The notes beneath the pieces are model-generated. The model did no database searches and had not been told where the DNA came from. It saw nothing but the letters and a program-made list of their open reading frames with translations. From JBDNBY01 sp039767595 (lineage in GTDB: Bacteria > Pseudomonadota > Alphaproteobacteria > Rhodobacterales > Rhodobacteraceae): 8,461 nucleotides of DNA. A program made the position numbers and the translations under genes. Every line of letters starts with the position of its first letter. Position 1 is the first letter of the stretch. Shown here piece after piece: positions 1 through 6,501 of this stretch. The DNA lies in NCBI GenBank assembly GCA_039767595.1, contig JBDNBY010000199.1, forward strand, positions 1-8,461, in the 5' to 3' direction.

Positions 1-744
1 AGCATCCCAACCACCCTACGGCTTTTGCATATCATCGAGGAGCTGGCGACAGCCGGCCAGCCTTTGACGCCCACTGCGCTGAACCAAAACTTGGGCCTGC
101 CCAAGCCGTCGATCCACCGCCTCATCAAAACATTGCAAGACAATGGATTTATCGAGAGTGATGTAACAGGCCGCACCTATCGCCCTGCCACTCGGTTGAA
201 ACAAATGGCCAGCGGGATCCTCTCGAGCCAAGACCTGCGCATGGCCCGTCACGAGATCCTCGCTCAGCTGAGCCGCGACATCGGCGAGACGTGTAATATC
301 GCCGTGCCCCATCGGCGCGGTATGACCTATTTAGAACGGGTAGAAACACAGTGGCCACTGCGCATTCAGCTGCCTGTCGGATCACAAGTGCCGCATTATT
401 GCACAGCCAGTGGTAAGCTATATCTCAGCACGTTGTCCTATCCGCATTTGGCCGCCTATCTCGATGCGGTTCCGTTGATGGCGCAAACGGCACAAACCGT
501 CACCGATGCCGAAACCTTGCGCCGCGCACTGCGTGACATTCGAAAACAAGGCTACGCCACCGATTATCAAGAGTTTATGCAAGAGATGCTCGCGTTGGCC
601 GTACCCATCTACGATGGGCATGATCGGCTGGTGGCAACACTCTCGGTACATGCGCCAATGCAACGCTGTGACCACGCACAGTTGCTGACATATCTGCCAA
701 AGTTACAAAGGGCTGCGGCGCAGTTAACCGCCCTGCTCAACTGA
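1..744 (+). CDS. IclR-family transcriptional regulator (5' end cut by window edge)
   Basis: The frame is open from base 1, so the true start lies outside the window; 247 residues are visible. Residues 1-70 form the IclR winged helix-turn-helix: the stretch beginning SIPTTLRLLHIIEEL, then LTPTALNQNLGLPKPSIHRLIK as the helix-turn-helix and DNGFIE...GRTYRPATRL as the wing. The rest is the IclR effector-binding (GAF-like) domain, with the typical PHYCTASGKLYLS segment and a late AVPIYDGHDRLVATLSV strand pair. Proteins of this family bind DNA as dimers or tetramers and usually repress, sometimes activate, a neighbouring catabolic operon in response to a small organic acid. A TTG at 25 could be called as a start, but it would remove conserved helix 1, so it is rejected. 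The gene converges on the panE-like gene, 41 bp away. Control of the adjacent transporter and enzyme genes is inferred from position only. Confidence 0.93.
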   Translation, partial: SIPTTLRLLHIIEELATAGQPLTPTALNQNLGLPKPSIHRLIKTLQDNGFIESDVTGRTYRPATRLKQMASGILSSQDLRMARHEILAQLSRDIGETCNIAVPHRRGMTYLERVETQWPLRIQLPVGSQVPHYCTASGKLYLSTLSYPHLAAYLDAVPLMAQTAQTVTDAETLRRALRDIRKQGYATDYQEFMQEMLALAVPIYDGHDRLVATLSVHAPMQRCDHAQLLTYLPKLQRAAAQLTALLN

Positions 745-769
745 CGCGCACCCAAAGTGTACGCGTCAG
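741..769 (+). terminator. Hairpin over the iclR stop codon, probable terminator
   Basis: CTGACGCG (741-748) and CGCGTCAG (762-769) are perfect 8-bp inverted arms. CAC and GTG inside the 13-nt loop can add three pairs if two bases bulge out. The left arm contains the iclR stop codon. The hairpin lies between two convergent genes, where a bidirectional terminator is expected. Only a short, interrupted T stretch follows on the + side (atcgcttt) and none on the - side, so it is not a textbook intrinsic terminator. Confidence 0.5.
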
Positions 770-785
770 ATCGCTTTAATACCGC

Positions 786-1763
786 TTAGGAATATAGGCC
801 GGCGCTGCGTGCCCGCAGTTGCACAAGGGCGAGGACCGTGTCGATCGTCGGCGTTGCAATGCCCGTCACTTTACCAAGCTCTTGAACAGAGGCGACCAAG
901 GCATCGATTTCCATCGGGCGCCCTTGATCCAAATCTTGTAACATCGACGTGCGGTGTGCGCCAACGGCCGCGCCGCCTGCAATCCGGCGATCTACATCAA
1001 TTGGGAATTTCACGCCCAGCGCTTCGGCAATTTGTTGGGCTTCGACCATCATATTGCGCGCCACAAGGCGTGTACCCTCATCCGTGCATAGCACATCAAG
1101 CGTCGCATGGGTCAACGCAGAGATCGGGTTGAACGAGAGGTTCCCCCATAGTTTGACCCAAATTTCATCGCGCAGCTTGGGGCGCACAGGCGCCTTGAGC
1201 CCTGCTTTGGAGAGAGCCGCCGACAGCGCCAAGGCACGCTCAGATTTTGTGCCATCCGGCTCACCCAATGAAAACCGATTGCCTTCGATGTGTTTGATCA
1301 CCCCGGGTTCAATCACCTCTGCGGCTGGATAGACCACACAGCCCAAAACGCGATCGGGGCCAAAGCCATTCCATTGCGCATCCCCAGGATCGACCGAGGC
1401 AAGGCGCGTGCCCTCAAGATCACCACCGCTTTTGTGGAAATACCACCATGGCACACCATTCACGCCCGAGACAATCGTAGTATTCTCACCAATCAACGGG
1501 GCCATTTTGGACACAACCGCCGGCACGGAATGTGCCTTGAGGGTGACAATGATATAATCCTGAACGCCCAAATCTTCGGGATTGTCCGACGCGGTCACAG
1601 GCACATTTGTCGTGCCGCCCTCTTCAATCAGCGTCAGGCCATTTTCCTGCATCGCAGCCAAATGCGGACCGCGCGCCACGAGGCTCACATCCGCGCCCGC
1701 TTGGGCCAGTTTAACGCCCATATAGCCGCCGATGGCTCCTGCTCCAAAAATACAAATTTTCAT
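786..1763 (-). CDS. 2-dehydropantoate 2-reductase (ApbA/PanE) family dehydrogenase
   Basis: The 325-residue protein has an N-terminal Rossmann fold with the nucleotide-binding motif GAGAIGG at residues 7-13, followed by the helical C-terminal domain of ketopantoate reductases. The polar residues known from E. coli PanE align by spacing: N102 (VNG), catalytic K204 with N208 and N212 (same +4 and +8 spacing as K176/N180/N184), and S273 and E285 (12 apart, as S244/E256). It therefore looks like an active NAD(P)H-dependent 2-oxoacid reductase. The segment VPWWYFHK...DPGD around residues 104-127 makes it slightly longer than classical PanE. As I recall, that insertion marks a PanE-like subfamily common in catabolic clusters. 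It is the last gene of the - strand block, 10 bp after the synthetase stop. Reduction of a catabolic 2-oxo acid is more likely than pantothenate synthesis, but this is inference. No panE symbol is assigned for that reason. Confidence 0.9.
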   Translation of the reverse strand: MKICIFGAGAIGGYMGVKLAQAGADVSLVARGPHLAAMQENGLTLIEEGGTTNVPVTASDNPEDLGVQDYIIVTLKAHSVPAVVSKMAPLIGENTTIVSGVNGVPWWYFHKSGGDLEGTRLASVDPGDAQWNGFGPDRVLGCVVYPAAEVIEPGVIKHIEGNRFSLGEPDGTKSERALALSAALSKAGLKAPVRPKLRDEIWVKLWGNLSFNPISALTHATLDVLCTDEGTRLVARNMMVEAQQIAEALGVKFPIDVDRRIAGGAAVGAHRTSMLQDLDQGRPMEIDALVASVQELGKVTGIATPTIDTVLALVQLRARSAGLYS

Positions 1764-1769
1764 AGCGCG

Positions 1770-1776
1770 CTCCTTA
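1770..1776 (-). promoter_or_regulatory. Shine-Dalgarno of the panE-like gene overlapping the acs stop codon
   Basis: On the - strand the sequence reads TAAGGAG. TAA is the stop of the upstream synthetase and AAGGAG is a strong ribosome-binding site 6 nt before the ATG at 1763-1761. The overlap supports translational coupling of the two genes and fixes the dehydrogenase start. Confidence 0.8.
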
Positions 1777-3285
1777 GGCTAGGCCCAATTTCTCAGCAAG
1801 GCCAATGCGTTGCAATTTACCTGTCGCCCCTTTGGGAATTTCATCGAGAATGAGAACTTTGCGCGGCACTTTAAAGGCCGCGAGCCGTTCACTGACGAAA
1901 TCGCGGATCTCGCGCTCTGTGGCCACCTGCCCTTCTTTGAGCACGACAGCCGCTGCGATATCCTCGCCCAGTTTGGCATGGGGCACGGCGAAGGTCACAC
2001 ATTGGCCAATGCTCGGATGATCCGAGAGGACGCCATCCACTTCAAGCGGGCTGATTTTCTCGCCGCCGCGGTTAATAATCTCTTTGAGGCGGCCCGTGAG
2101 GCTCAAATACCCATCTTCATCAAACATGCCTTGATCGCCTGTGCGGAACCAGCGTTTCCCCTCAGCTTGAAAGAAGTTCTTTTCATTTGCCTCTGGGTTC
2201 GCCTCATAGCCCGGTGTGACGTTCGGGCCAGAAATGGACACTTCGCCCACACCGTCCACAAGACGGTTTTCAATCTCATGCGCAATGCGCACTTCGGGAC
2301 CGGCGGGCAGCCCAACCGCGCCTGGCTTTTGGCGGCCCGGCTCAATTGGGTTGCAGCACATCTGGTGCGCGGCCTCTGTCATGCCGTAGGCTTCGACCAC
2401 TGGCGCGCCAAAGGTCTCGGCCAATTGCACCATAACAGGGCCAGGCAAAGACGACGACGACGAGCGTAAAAAGCGCAGCCGCGCATTTTCGATAATCTGT
2501 GCATTGCGCGGCGCGCGCGCCAAAATCGCCTGATGCATCGTAGGGACGGCTGTGTACCACGTTGGATCGACCTCTTCGAGCCATCCATAGAATTTGAGCG
2601 CATCAAATCCAGGCGCACAGCTGATTGAGGCCCCCGCCGCCAACGACGCGCTCACCGCCGCCAAAAGGCCGTGAATATGAAAGAGTGGCATGACATTCAA
2701 ACAGCAATCTTCGGCGGTCAAAGCTAAGGACGCACGAATATTTTCCGCTGATGCCGCGACATTTGATTGCAACAATGGCACAATTTTCGGACGCGATGTC
2801 GTCCCAGATGTATGCAAGATCAAGGCAATATCATCCGCAGTTGGCACCGTGTCCGGCGCCGTGCCTGTCACATCTGTGGCCAAGGTAAAGGCACCGGCCG
2901 GCTCGGTCGGAGTGAGTTCCAAGATCGTCATATCAAATCGTTTGGCGGCGGCTCGGGCTGGGCCATCATAGCCGGCCTCCAAGACAATCGCCCGTGCCTT
3001 GAGATCCTCTAGGTAGAATGCAAATTCGTCTTCTTTGTAGGCTGGGTTCAGCGGCGCGGTTGTCGCGGATTGGGCCACTGTGACAAAGGCCGTCGCCATC
3101 TCGGGTCCGTTGGGCAATACAATGGCCACACGGTCCGATGCGCCGATCCCCGCCGCGCGCAAGACGCCCCGCACATAGGTGGTTTGCGATCTCAGCTCCG
3201 CATAAGTCATCCACGCCCGCCCGGGTGCGCCAATCGCCTTGGCTGTGTCTGGATGAGATTGAATGAGGTCTTCTAATCTTTGCAT
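1774..3285 (-). CDS. AMP-forming acyl-CoA synthetase, oxalate-CoA ligase (AAE3/Pcs60)-like
   Basis: This complete 503-residue member of the ANL adenylate-forming superfamily catalyses ATP-dependent CoA thioester formation from a carboxylic acid through an acyl-AMP. Motifs in order: phosphate-binding TSGTTSRPK at 159-167, YGMTE at 300-304, RTGD at 381-384, hinge GRLKEIINRGGEKISP at 398-413, and catalytic lysine K490 in PKGATGKLQR. The TTSRPK form of the phosphate loop and the length of about 500 residues resemble plant AAE3 and yeast Pcs60 oxalate-CoA ligases and their bacterial relatives. Oxalate or another short acid is thus a reasonable guess, but substrate cannot be assigned by eye. No oxalyl-CoA decarboxylase or formyl-CoA transferase gene is in the window. 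The ATG at 3285 has only a weak ribosome-binding site (GAGAAA), 6 nt upstream. The gene follows tctA after 64 bp and is coupled to the dehydrogenase downstream. Confidence 0.92.
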   Translation of the reverse strand: MQRLEDLIQSHPDTAKAIGAPGRAWMTYAELRSQTTYVRGVLRAAGIGASDRVAIVLPNGPEMATAFVTVAQSATTAPLNPAYKEDEFAFYLEDLKARAIVLEAGYDGPARAAAKRFDMTILELTPTEPAGAFTLATDVTGTAPDTVPTADDIALILHTSGTTSRPKIVPLLQSNVAASAENIRASLALTAEDCCLNVMPLFHIHGLLAAVSASLAAGASISCAPGFDALKFYGWLEEVDPTWYTAVPTMHQAILARAPRNAQIIENARLRFLRSSSSSLPGPVMVQLAETFGAPVVEAYGMTEAAHQMCCNPIEPGRQKPGAVGLPAGPEVRIAHEIENRLVDGVGEVSISGPNVTPGYEANPEANEKNFFQAEGKRWFRTGDQGMFDEDGYLSLTGRLKEIINRGGEKISPLEVDGVLSDHPSIGQCVTFAVPHAKLGEDIAAAVVLKEGQVATEREIRDFVSERLAAFKVPRKVLILDEIPKGATGKLQRIGLAEKLGLA

Positions 3286-3349
3286 GGTGTTTTTCTCACA
3301 TGAAGTTGTAGGAACGTGAACTCAATCACAGTGTAAATATCTTTGCTCT
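3286..3349 (-). promoter_or_regulatory. tctA-acs intergenic leader with candidate operator
   Basis: This is the widest gap among the transporter and enzyme genes downstream of tctC (64 bp). It contains CGTGAACTCAATCACA (3315-3330), an interrupted dyad of the form CGTGA-N6-TCACA, 29 bp before the acs start codon. It also holds the exact 11-mer GAACGTGAACT (3312-3322) that recurs before tctC. No hairpin followed by a T run was found, so read-through from tctA is possible. An internal promoter or an operator here is an inference. Confidence 0.35.
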
Positions 3350-4861
3350 TCACTCAGGCGCCGCCTGAAATTTGCGACGCAGCAATTTGAACGCAGGCAA
3401 AAGGATAAGGATGAGAGCGATTACCGTGATCGGCCCCGCAATTGGACGCGTGAAGAATATCATAGGATCCCCCGACGACAAGAGGAGGGATTGCCGCAGG
3501 GTCGGCTCCGCAATCGGACCAAGCACGATCGCCAAAACGGCCGGAGCCAAAGGATAATCAAATTTGCGCATAAAGAATGCAGAAATCCCAAAGATCACGA
3601 TCAACCACAGGTCATGCATGCTACGCGAGGCCGCAAACCCGCCGACAATAGATAGGACAAAAATCAACGGCGCCAGAATGGTAAAGGGCATCCGCAACAT
3701 CCACACAAAGAGTGGGATGAACGCAAGGTTAATCAAAACGGCCGCAACATTTGAGATGTAGAATGACCCGATCAACCCCCACACAAACTCGCTTTCGTCG
3801 ATAAAGAGACGGGGTCCGGGTGTCAGCCCCCAGATCACCATACCGCCCAAGAGGATGGCCGTCGTGGGCGATCCGGGAATGCCCAGCGTCAACATTGGCA
3901 ACATCGCACCCGTCGAGGCCGAGTTATTGGCCGCCTCTGGCGCTGCGACCCCATCGGGGGAACCATGGCCGTACTCCTCTGGTGTGCGCGACACCATCTT
4001 TGCCACGCCGTAAGACATCAACGAACCGGGGGTCGCGCCAGCCGCGGGCAACACGCCAACAAAAAAACCAATGAGCGATCCGATCCATGTGCCCTTCCAC
4101 CCGCGGCGCACGGCCTCTTTGGTGTCAGAGGCCAATCCTTTGACTGTCATCTTTGGATTGGTCGTCGTGATTTCGCCGCGCGTCTGCTCAATCGTCCAGA
4201 GCATCTCGCCGATACCATAGACACCAATGGCCAAGACGATAAAGCCAATCCCGCGCAAGAACCCTTGGATATCAAACAACACGAGCCGCGGCTCGCCTGA
4301 AATCGTGTCAAATCCAACGGCGGCCAGCACCAGACCAAAGCAAATTGAGAAAATCGTCTTTGGAATATCGTCGCCGCCCAGACCTACAAACGTGGCAAAG
4401 GCCAAAAGCATCAGGGCAAAGATTTCAGGTGGCCCAAAGTTGAGCGCGACACTCGCCAAAAGCGGCGCAAACAGCGAAAAGAACACAGTCGCCACCGTGC
4501 CCCCAACAAACGAGGCCAAAGCCGCCGTCACCAATGCCAAGCTCGCACGCCCTTGCAACGCCAGCGGCCTGCCGTCAAATGTCGTGGCCACCGCCGTCGA
4601 CGCCCCCGGGATCCCTAGGGTTACGGATGAAATGGCGCCCCCGTACATGGCGCCATAATAAATGGCCGCCAAAAAGATAATCGCAGAGGCCGGCGGCACA
4701 AGGAACGTGATGGGCAATAAAATCGCCACACCATTGACCGACCCCAACCCCGGCATCGCTCCAATGAACAAGCCGACGGTGACACCGACAATAATCAGCC
4801 CCAAGTTCATCGGCTCAAGCGCGGTCAAAATACCACTGAATAAGAAAGAAAAAACGTCCAT
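3350..4861 (-). CDS. tctA: Tripartite tricarboxylate transporter, large permease subunit TctA
   Basis: This 503-residue polytopic inner-membrane protein has the length typical of TctA. It forms the translocation channel of a TTT system, a secondary transporter that takes solute from a periplasmic TctC-type binding protein and is driven by an ion gradient. It shows the family signatures: GAMPGLG at 34-40, TLGIPG at 81-86, LPAAGATPG at 271-279, PEAANNSASTGAMLP at 308-322 and a second TLGIPG at 325-330, followed by GLTPGP. The two TLGIPG copies reflect the internal two-fold repeat of the family. Many hydrophobic segments run through both halves, and the C-terminus is basic (KLLRRKF). A GAGGA ribosome-binding site precedes the ATG, and tctB ends 24 bp upstream. 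Substrates of this family include citrate, tartrate, aromatic acids and other carboxylates; which one applies here is unknown. Confidence 0.96.
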   Translation of the reverse strand: MDVFSFLFSGILTALEPMNLGLIIVGVTVGLFIGAMPGLGSVNGVAILLPITFLVPPASAIIFLAAIYYGAMYGGAISSVTLGIPGASTAVATTFDGRPLALQGRASLALVTAALASFVGGTVATVFFSLFAPLLASVALNFGPPEIFALMLLAFATFVGLGGDDIPKTIFSICFGLVLAAVGFDTISGEPRLVLFDIQGFLRGIGFIVLAIGVYGIGEMLWTIEQTRGEITTTNPKMTVKGLASDTKEAVRRGWKGTWIGSLIGFFVGVLPAAGATPGSLMSYGVAKMVSRTPEEYGHGSPDGVAAPEAANNSASTGAMLPMLTLGIPGSPTTAILLGGMVIWGLTPGPRLFIDESEFVWGLIGSFYISNVAAVLINLAFIPLFVWMLRMPFTILAPLIFVLSIVGGFAASRSMHDLWLIVIFGISAFFMRKFDYPLAPAVLAIVLGPIAEPTLRQSLLLSSGDPMIFFTRPIAGPITVIALILILLPAFKLLRRKFQAAPE

Positions 4862-4885
4862 AATGATCCTCGGGTCAGGGCAAAC

Positions 4886-5389
4886 TTAGTAAATGATATC
4901 GTACATGATATCAAAGAACGGCTGCGTGAACGGGAGGCCCTGCGGCATCGAGATTTGCATCGCCCCTTCGAAAAAGAAAAACAGCCCAATGGGCAAGCTG
5001 AGCGCAATCACGAGCGTCAACATCCAAGAATGGCGCCCCAGAAACCTCAGATAATACACGAGAAAGATCGCCGTTGCGCCGTACATCGACACGACAGAAA
5101 TGAGCGCAACAAACCCGACGATCCCGCCACCGACCAGCACAACCGTGCGCCAGCCAAAGGCATCCATCACCGGCTCTTCGGACACGGATGCGGGGCTTGA
5201 TCCCCGCCACCAATTCCATGCAATTGCCCCACAGCTGAGCAACATACCAAACGAGAGCCAGAACGGCCATAACCCGCCGCCTGGCCCTTGGCCTTTGATA
5301 AACCCGATGGGAAGCTCTGTGCTCTTCCACATCAGGTATAAGGAAAAGAGGGCAAGAAGCCCTACGAGTGATATTTCACCTTGGCGCAT
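4886..5389 (-). CDS. tctB: Tripartite tricarboxylate transporter, small permease subunit TctB
   Basis: This 167-residue membrane protein is the poorly conserved small subunit that accompanies TctA in the inner membrane. Hydrophobic segments lie at about residues 6-22, 40-60, 79-101, 103-116 and 121-141. The first loop carries the PGGGLWPFWLS element (36-46) that corresponds to the GxxFWP-type motif common in TctB. A further hint is SLPIGLFFFFEGAMQISMPQG near the end, close to the usual C-terminal TctB pattern of a phenylalanine-rich helix followed by a P-G turn. The identification rests equally on position: it lies between tctC (26 bp upstream) and tctA (24 bp downstream), the classical tctCBA order. 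A purine-rich stretch (AAAGGGGG) precedes the ATG. Confidence 0.92.
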   Translation of the reverse strand: MRQGEISLVGLLALFSLYLMWKSTELPIGFIKGQGPGGGLWPFWLSFGMLLSCGAIAWNWWRGSSPASVSEEPVMDAFGWRTVVLVGGGIVGFVALISVVSMYGATAIFLVYYLRFLGRHSWMLTLVIALSLPIGLFFFFEGAMQISMPQGLPFTQPFFDIMYDIIY

Positions 5390-5415
5390 ATTTGCCCCCT
5401 TTCCGGTTCAGTGCG

Positions 5416-6387
5416 TTAGCCACCAATTTCAGCCAGCAGCTTGCGATGGTTTTCAACTTGAGTTGACCAATATGCACGCGTTTCCGCCTCGTTCATTGGC
5501 AGTGGCGACAGGCTCTCAGAGACGAGGTAGGATTGCCATTGCTCACCATCATATACTTTGCCAAACAAATCGCGGTAATATGCGGCGGCCTCATCTGACA
5601 TTCCTGGGGCACCGACGATGGCACGCTGGTTGTAATAGGAAAAGTCGTGGCCTTTTTCCTTCATCGTTGGAACATCTGGATACGCATCCATGCGCTCATC
5701 CGAGAAGGCCAAGAGTGGCACAAAATCACCCGCCTCATAGAACCCTTTGGCTTCGGCTGGGTTGTTCACAGTTGCCATGATCTGCTTACCGGCAAGGTCT
5801 TTGGCAACGGCGCCGCCACCGTCATAGGGGATGTACTTGATCTTAAGATCATAAGCGCCTGACATATACGCGATGACGATTGAGTCTTCTTGACCCGATC
5901 CTGTGCCGCCCATCACAAACTCGCCGTCCATCTCGCGCACTTTATCAATGTATTGCTCGAACGATGTGATGCCTGAATCCTTGTGAACCCAAAGCACGAA
6001 CGGATCCACGCCCATCATTGTGATCGGAGTGAACGTTTCGATATCGACGCCCAAACCTTCTTGGCGGATTGGCGTTGTGTAAAATGAGTTAAGTGTCACC
6101 ATCAGCGTGTGATCTGCGTCCCGCGCATCCTTGAGGTGCAAGAGCGCTTCGGCGCCTGAGCCACCGCCGCGGTTCGTTGGGATCAGCGGACGGTTGGTCA
6201 TGTCGCCTGTTTCGACAACAGACTGCACAAACCGTGCGATTTGGTCAGCGCCACCACCGGCACCGGCCATAATGGTGAAATCAACGGGGCGCTTGGGTTG
6301 CCAGTCTTGTGCCATTGCTGAGATCGGCAATGCGGCCAGAGTTGTGGCCAGAGCCATCCCCATAAAGGATCTCTTTGTAAGTTTCAT
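5416..6387 (-). CDS. tctC: TTT periplasmic solute-binding receptor TctC (Bug family)
   Basis: The 323-residue extracytoplasmic binding protein captures the solute and delivers it to TctAB. Residues 1-26 are a signal peptide: a basic MKLTKR start, a hydrophobic core, and SAMA then Q27 as the likely cleavage site. The mature protein shows Bug-family features: AGAGGGADQIAR at 41-52, the NRGGGSGAEAL loop at 72-82, GGTGSGQEDS at 160-169, and YIPYDGGGAVAKDLAGK at 185-201. An upstream in-frame start at 6441 would add 18 residues ahead of the signal peptide. It is rejected because GGAGGA lies 7 nt before the ATG at 6387 and that start gives a clean export signal. The first of the three tct genes, it follows usp after a 114-bp gap. 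The binding loops do not reveal the ligand. Confidence 0.95.
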   Translation of the reverse strand: MKLTKRSFMGMALATTLAALPISAMAQDWQPKRPVDFTIMAGAGGGADQIARFVQSVVETGDMTNRPLIPTNRGGGSGAEALLHLKDARDADHTLMVTLNSFYTTPIRQEGLGVDIETFTPITMMGVDPFVLWVHKDSGITSFEQYIDKVREMDGEFVMGGTGSGQEDSIVIAYMSGAYDLKIKYIPYDGGGAVAKDLAGKQIMATVNNPAEAKGFYEAGDFVPLLAFSDERMDAYPDVPTMKEKGHDFSYYNQRAIVGAPGMSDEAAAYYRDLFGKVYDGEQWQSYLVSESLSPLPMNEAETRAYWSTQVENHRKLLAEIGG

Positions 6388-6501
6388 GTGTGTGTCCTCC
6401 CTAATATGTCCGTCATTGCGAACGTGAACTTGTGCGATCAAATCCCAGACTTAGGATAAGGCCGCGGTGAAGAAGATCCGCAGTCGGACCTTCGAATTTT
6501 G
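6388..6501 (-). promoter_or_regulatory. usp-tctC intergenic region, candidate control region of the tct genes
   Basis: This 114-bp gap holds a hairpin near the usp stop, a copy of GAACGTGAACT at 6420-6430 (33 bp before the tctC start codon), and the strong tctC ribosome-binding site GGAGGA at 6395-6400. TTGATC-N17-CAATGA on the - strand is the best promoter-like pair I can find, and it is poor. Independent initiation of tctCBA here is plausible because of the gap length and the hairpin, but is not demonstrated. Confidence 0.35.
6473..6492 (-). terminator. Weak hairpin after usp, possible attenuator or terminator
   Basis: On the - strand AAGGTCCG and CGGATCTT form an 8-bp stem with one G-U pair and a 4-nt ACTG loop, 9 nt after the usp stop codon. 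The downstream tail is CTTCACC rather than a T run, so termination would be incomplete. On the + strand the hairpin is followed by cgaattttgtt, a better tail, but no + strand gene ends here. Confidence 0.3.

Noticed and set aside
25..27. TTG start for the IclR regulator
   Set aside because: Codons 1-8 of the window (SIPTTLRL) continue the conserved first helix, so the gene begins upstream of the window.
1290..2469. Long + strand frames opposite the dehydrogenase and synthetase genes
   Set aside because: Their composition is that of antisense readings of well-supported - strand genes; no domains or ribosome-binding sites were seen.
3965..4658. Long + strand frames opposite tctA
   Set aside because: They are proline-, arginine- and lysine-rich shadow translations of a strongly conserved permease gene on the other strand, with no family resemblance.
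6413..6420. TCATTGCG before tctC, matching half of the 7489-7514 palindrome
   Set aside because: An 8-bp match somewhere in a window this size is easily due to chance, and the second half-site is missing.
6388..6441. Upstream start for tctC adding 18 residues
   Set aside because: It would put a charged stretch before a complete signal peptide. The ATG at 6387 has GGAGGA 7 nt upstream.
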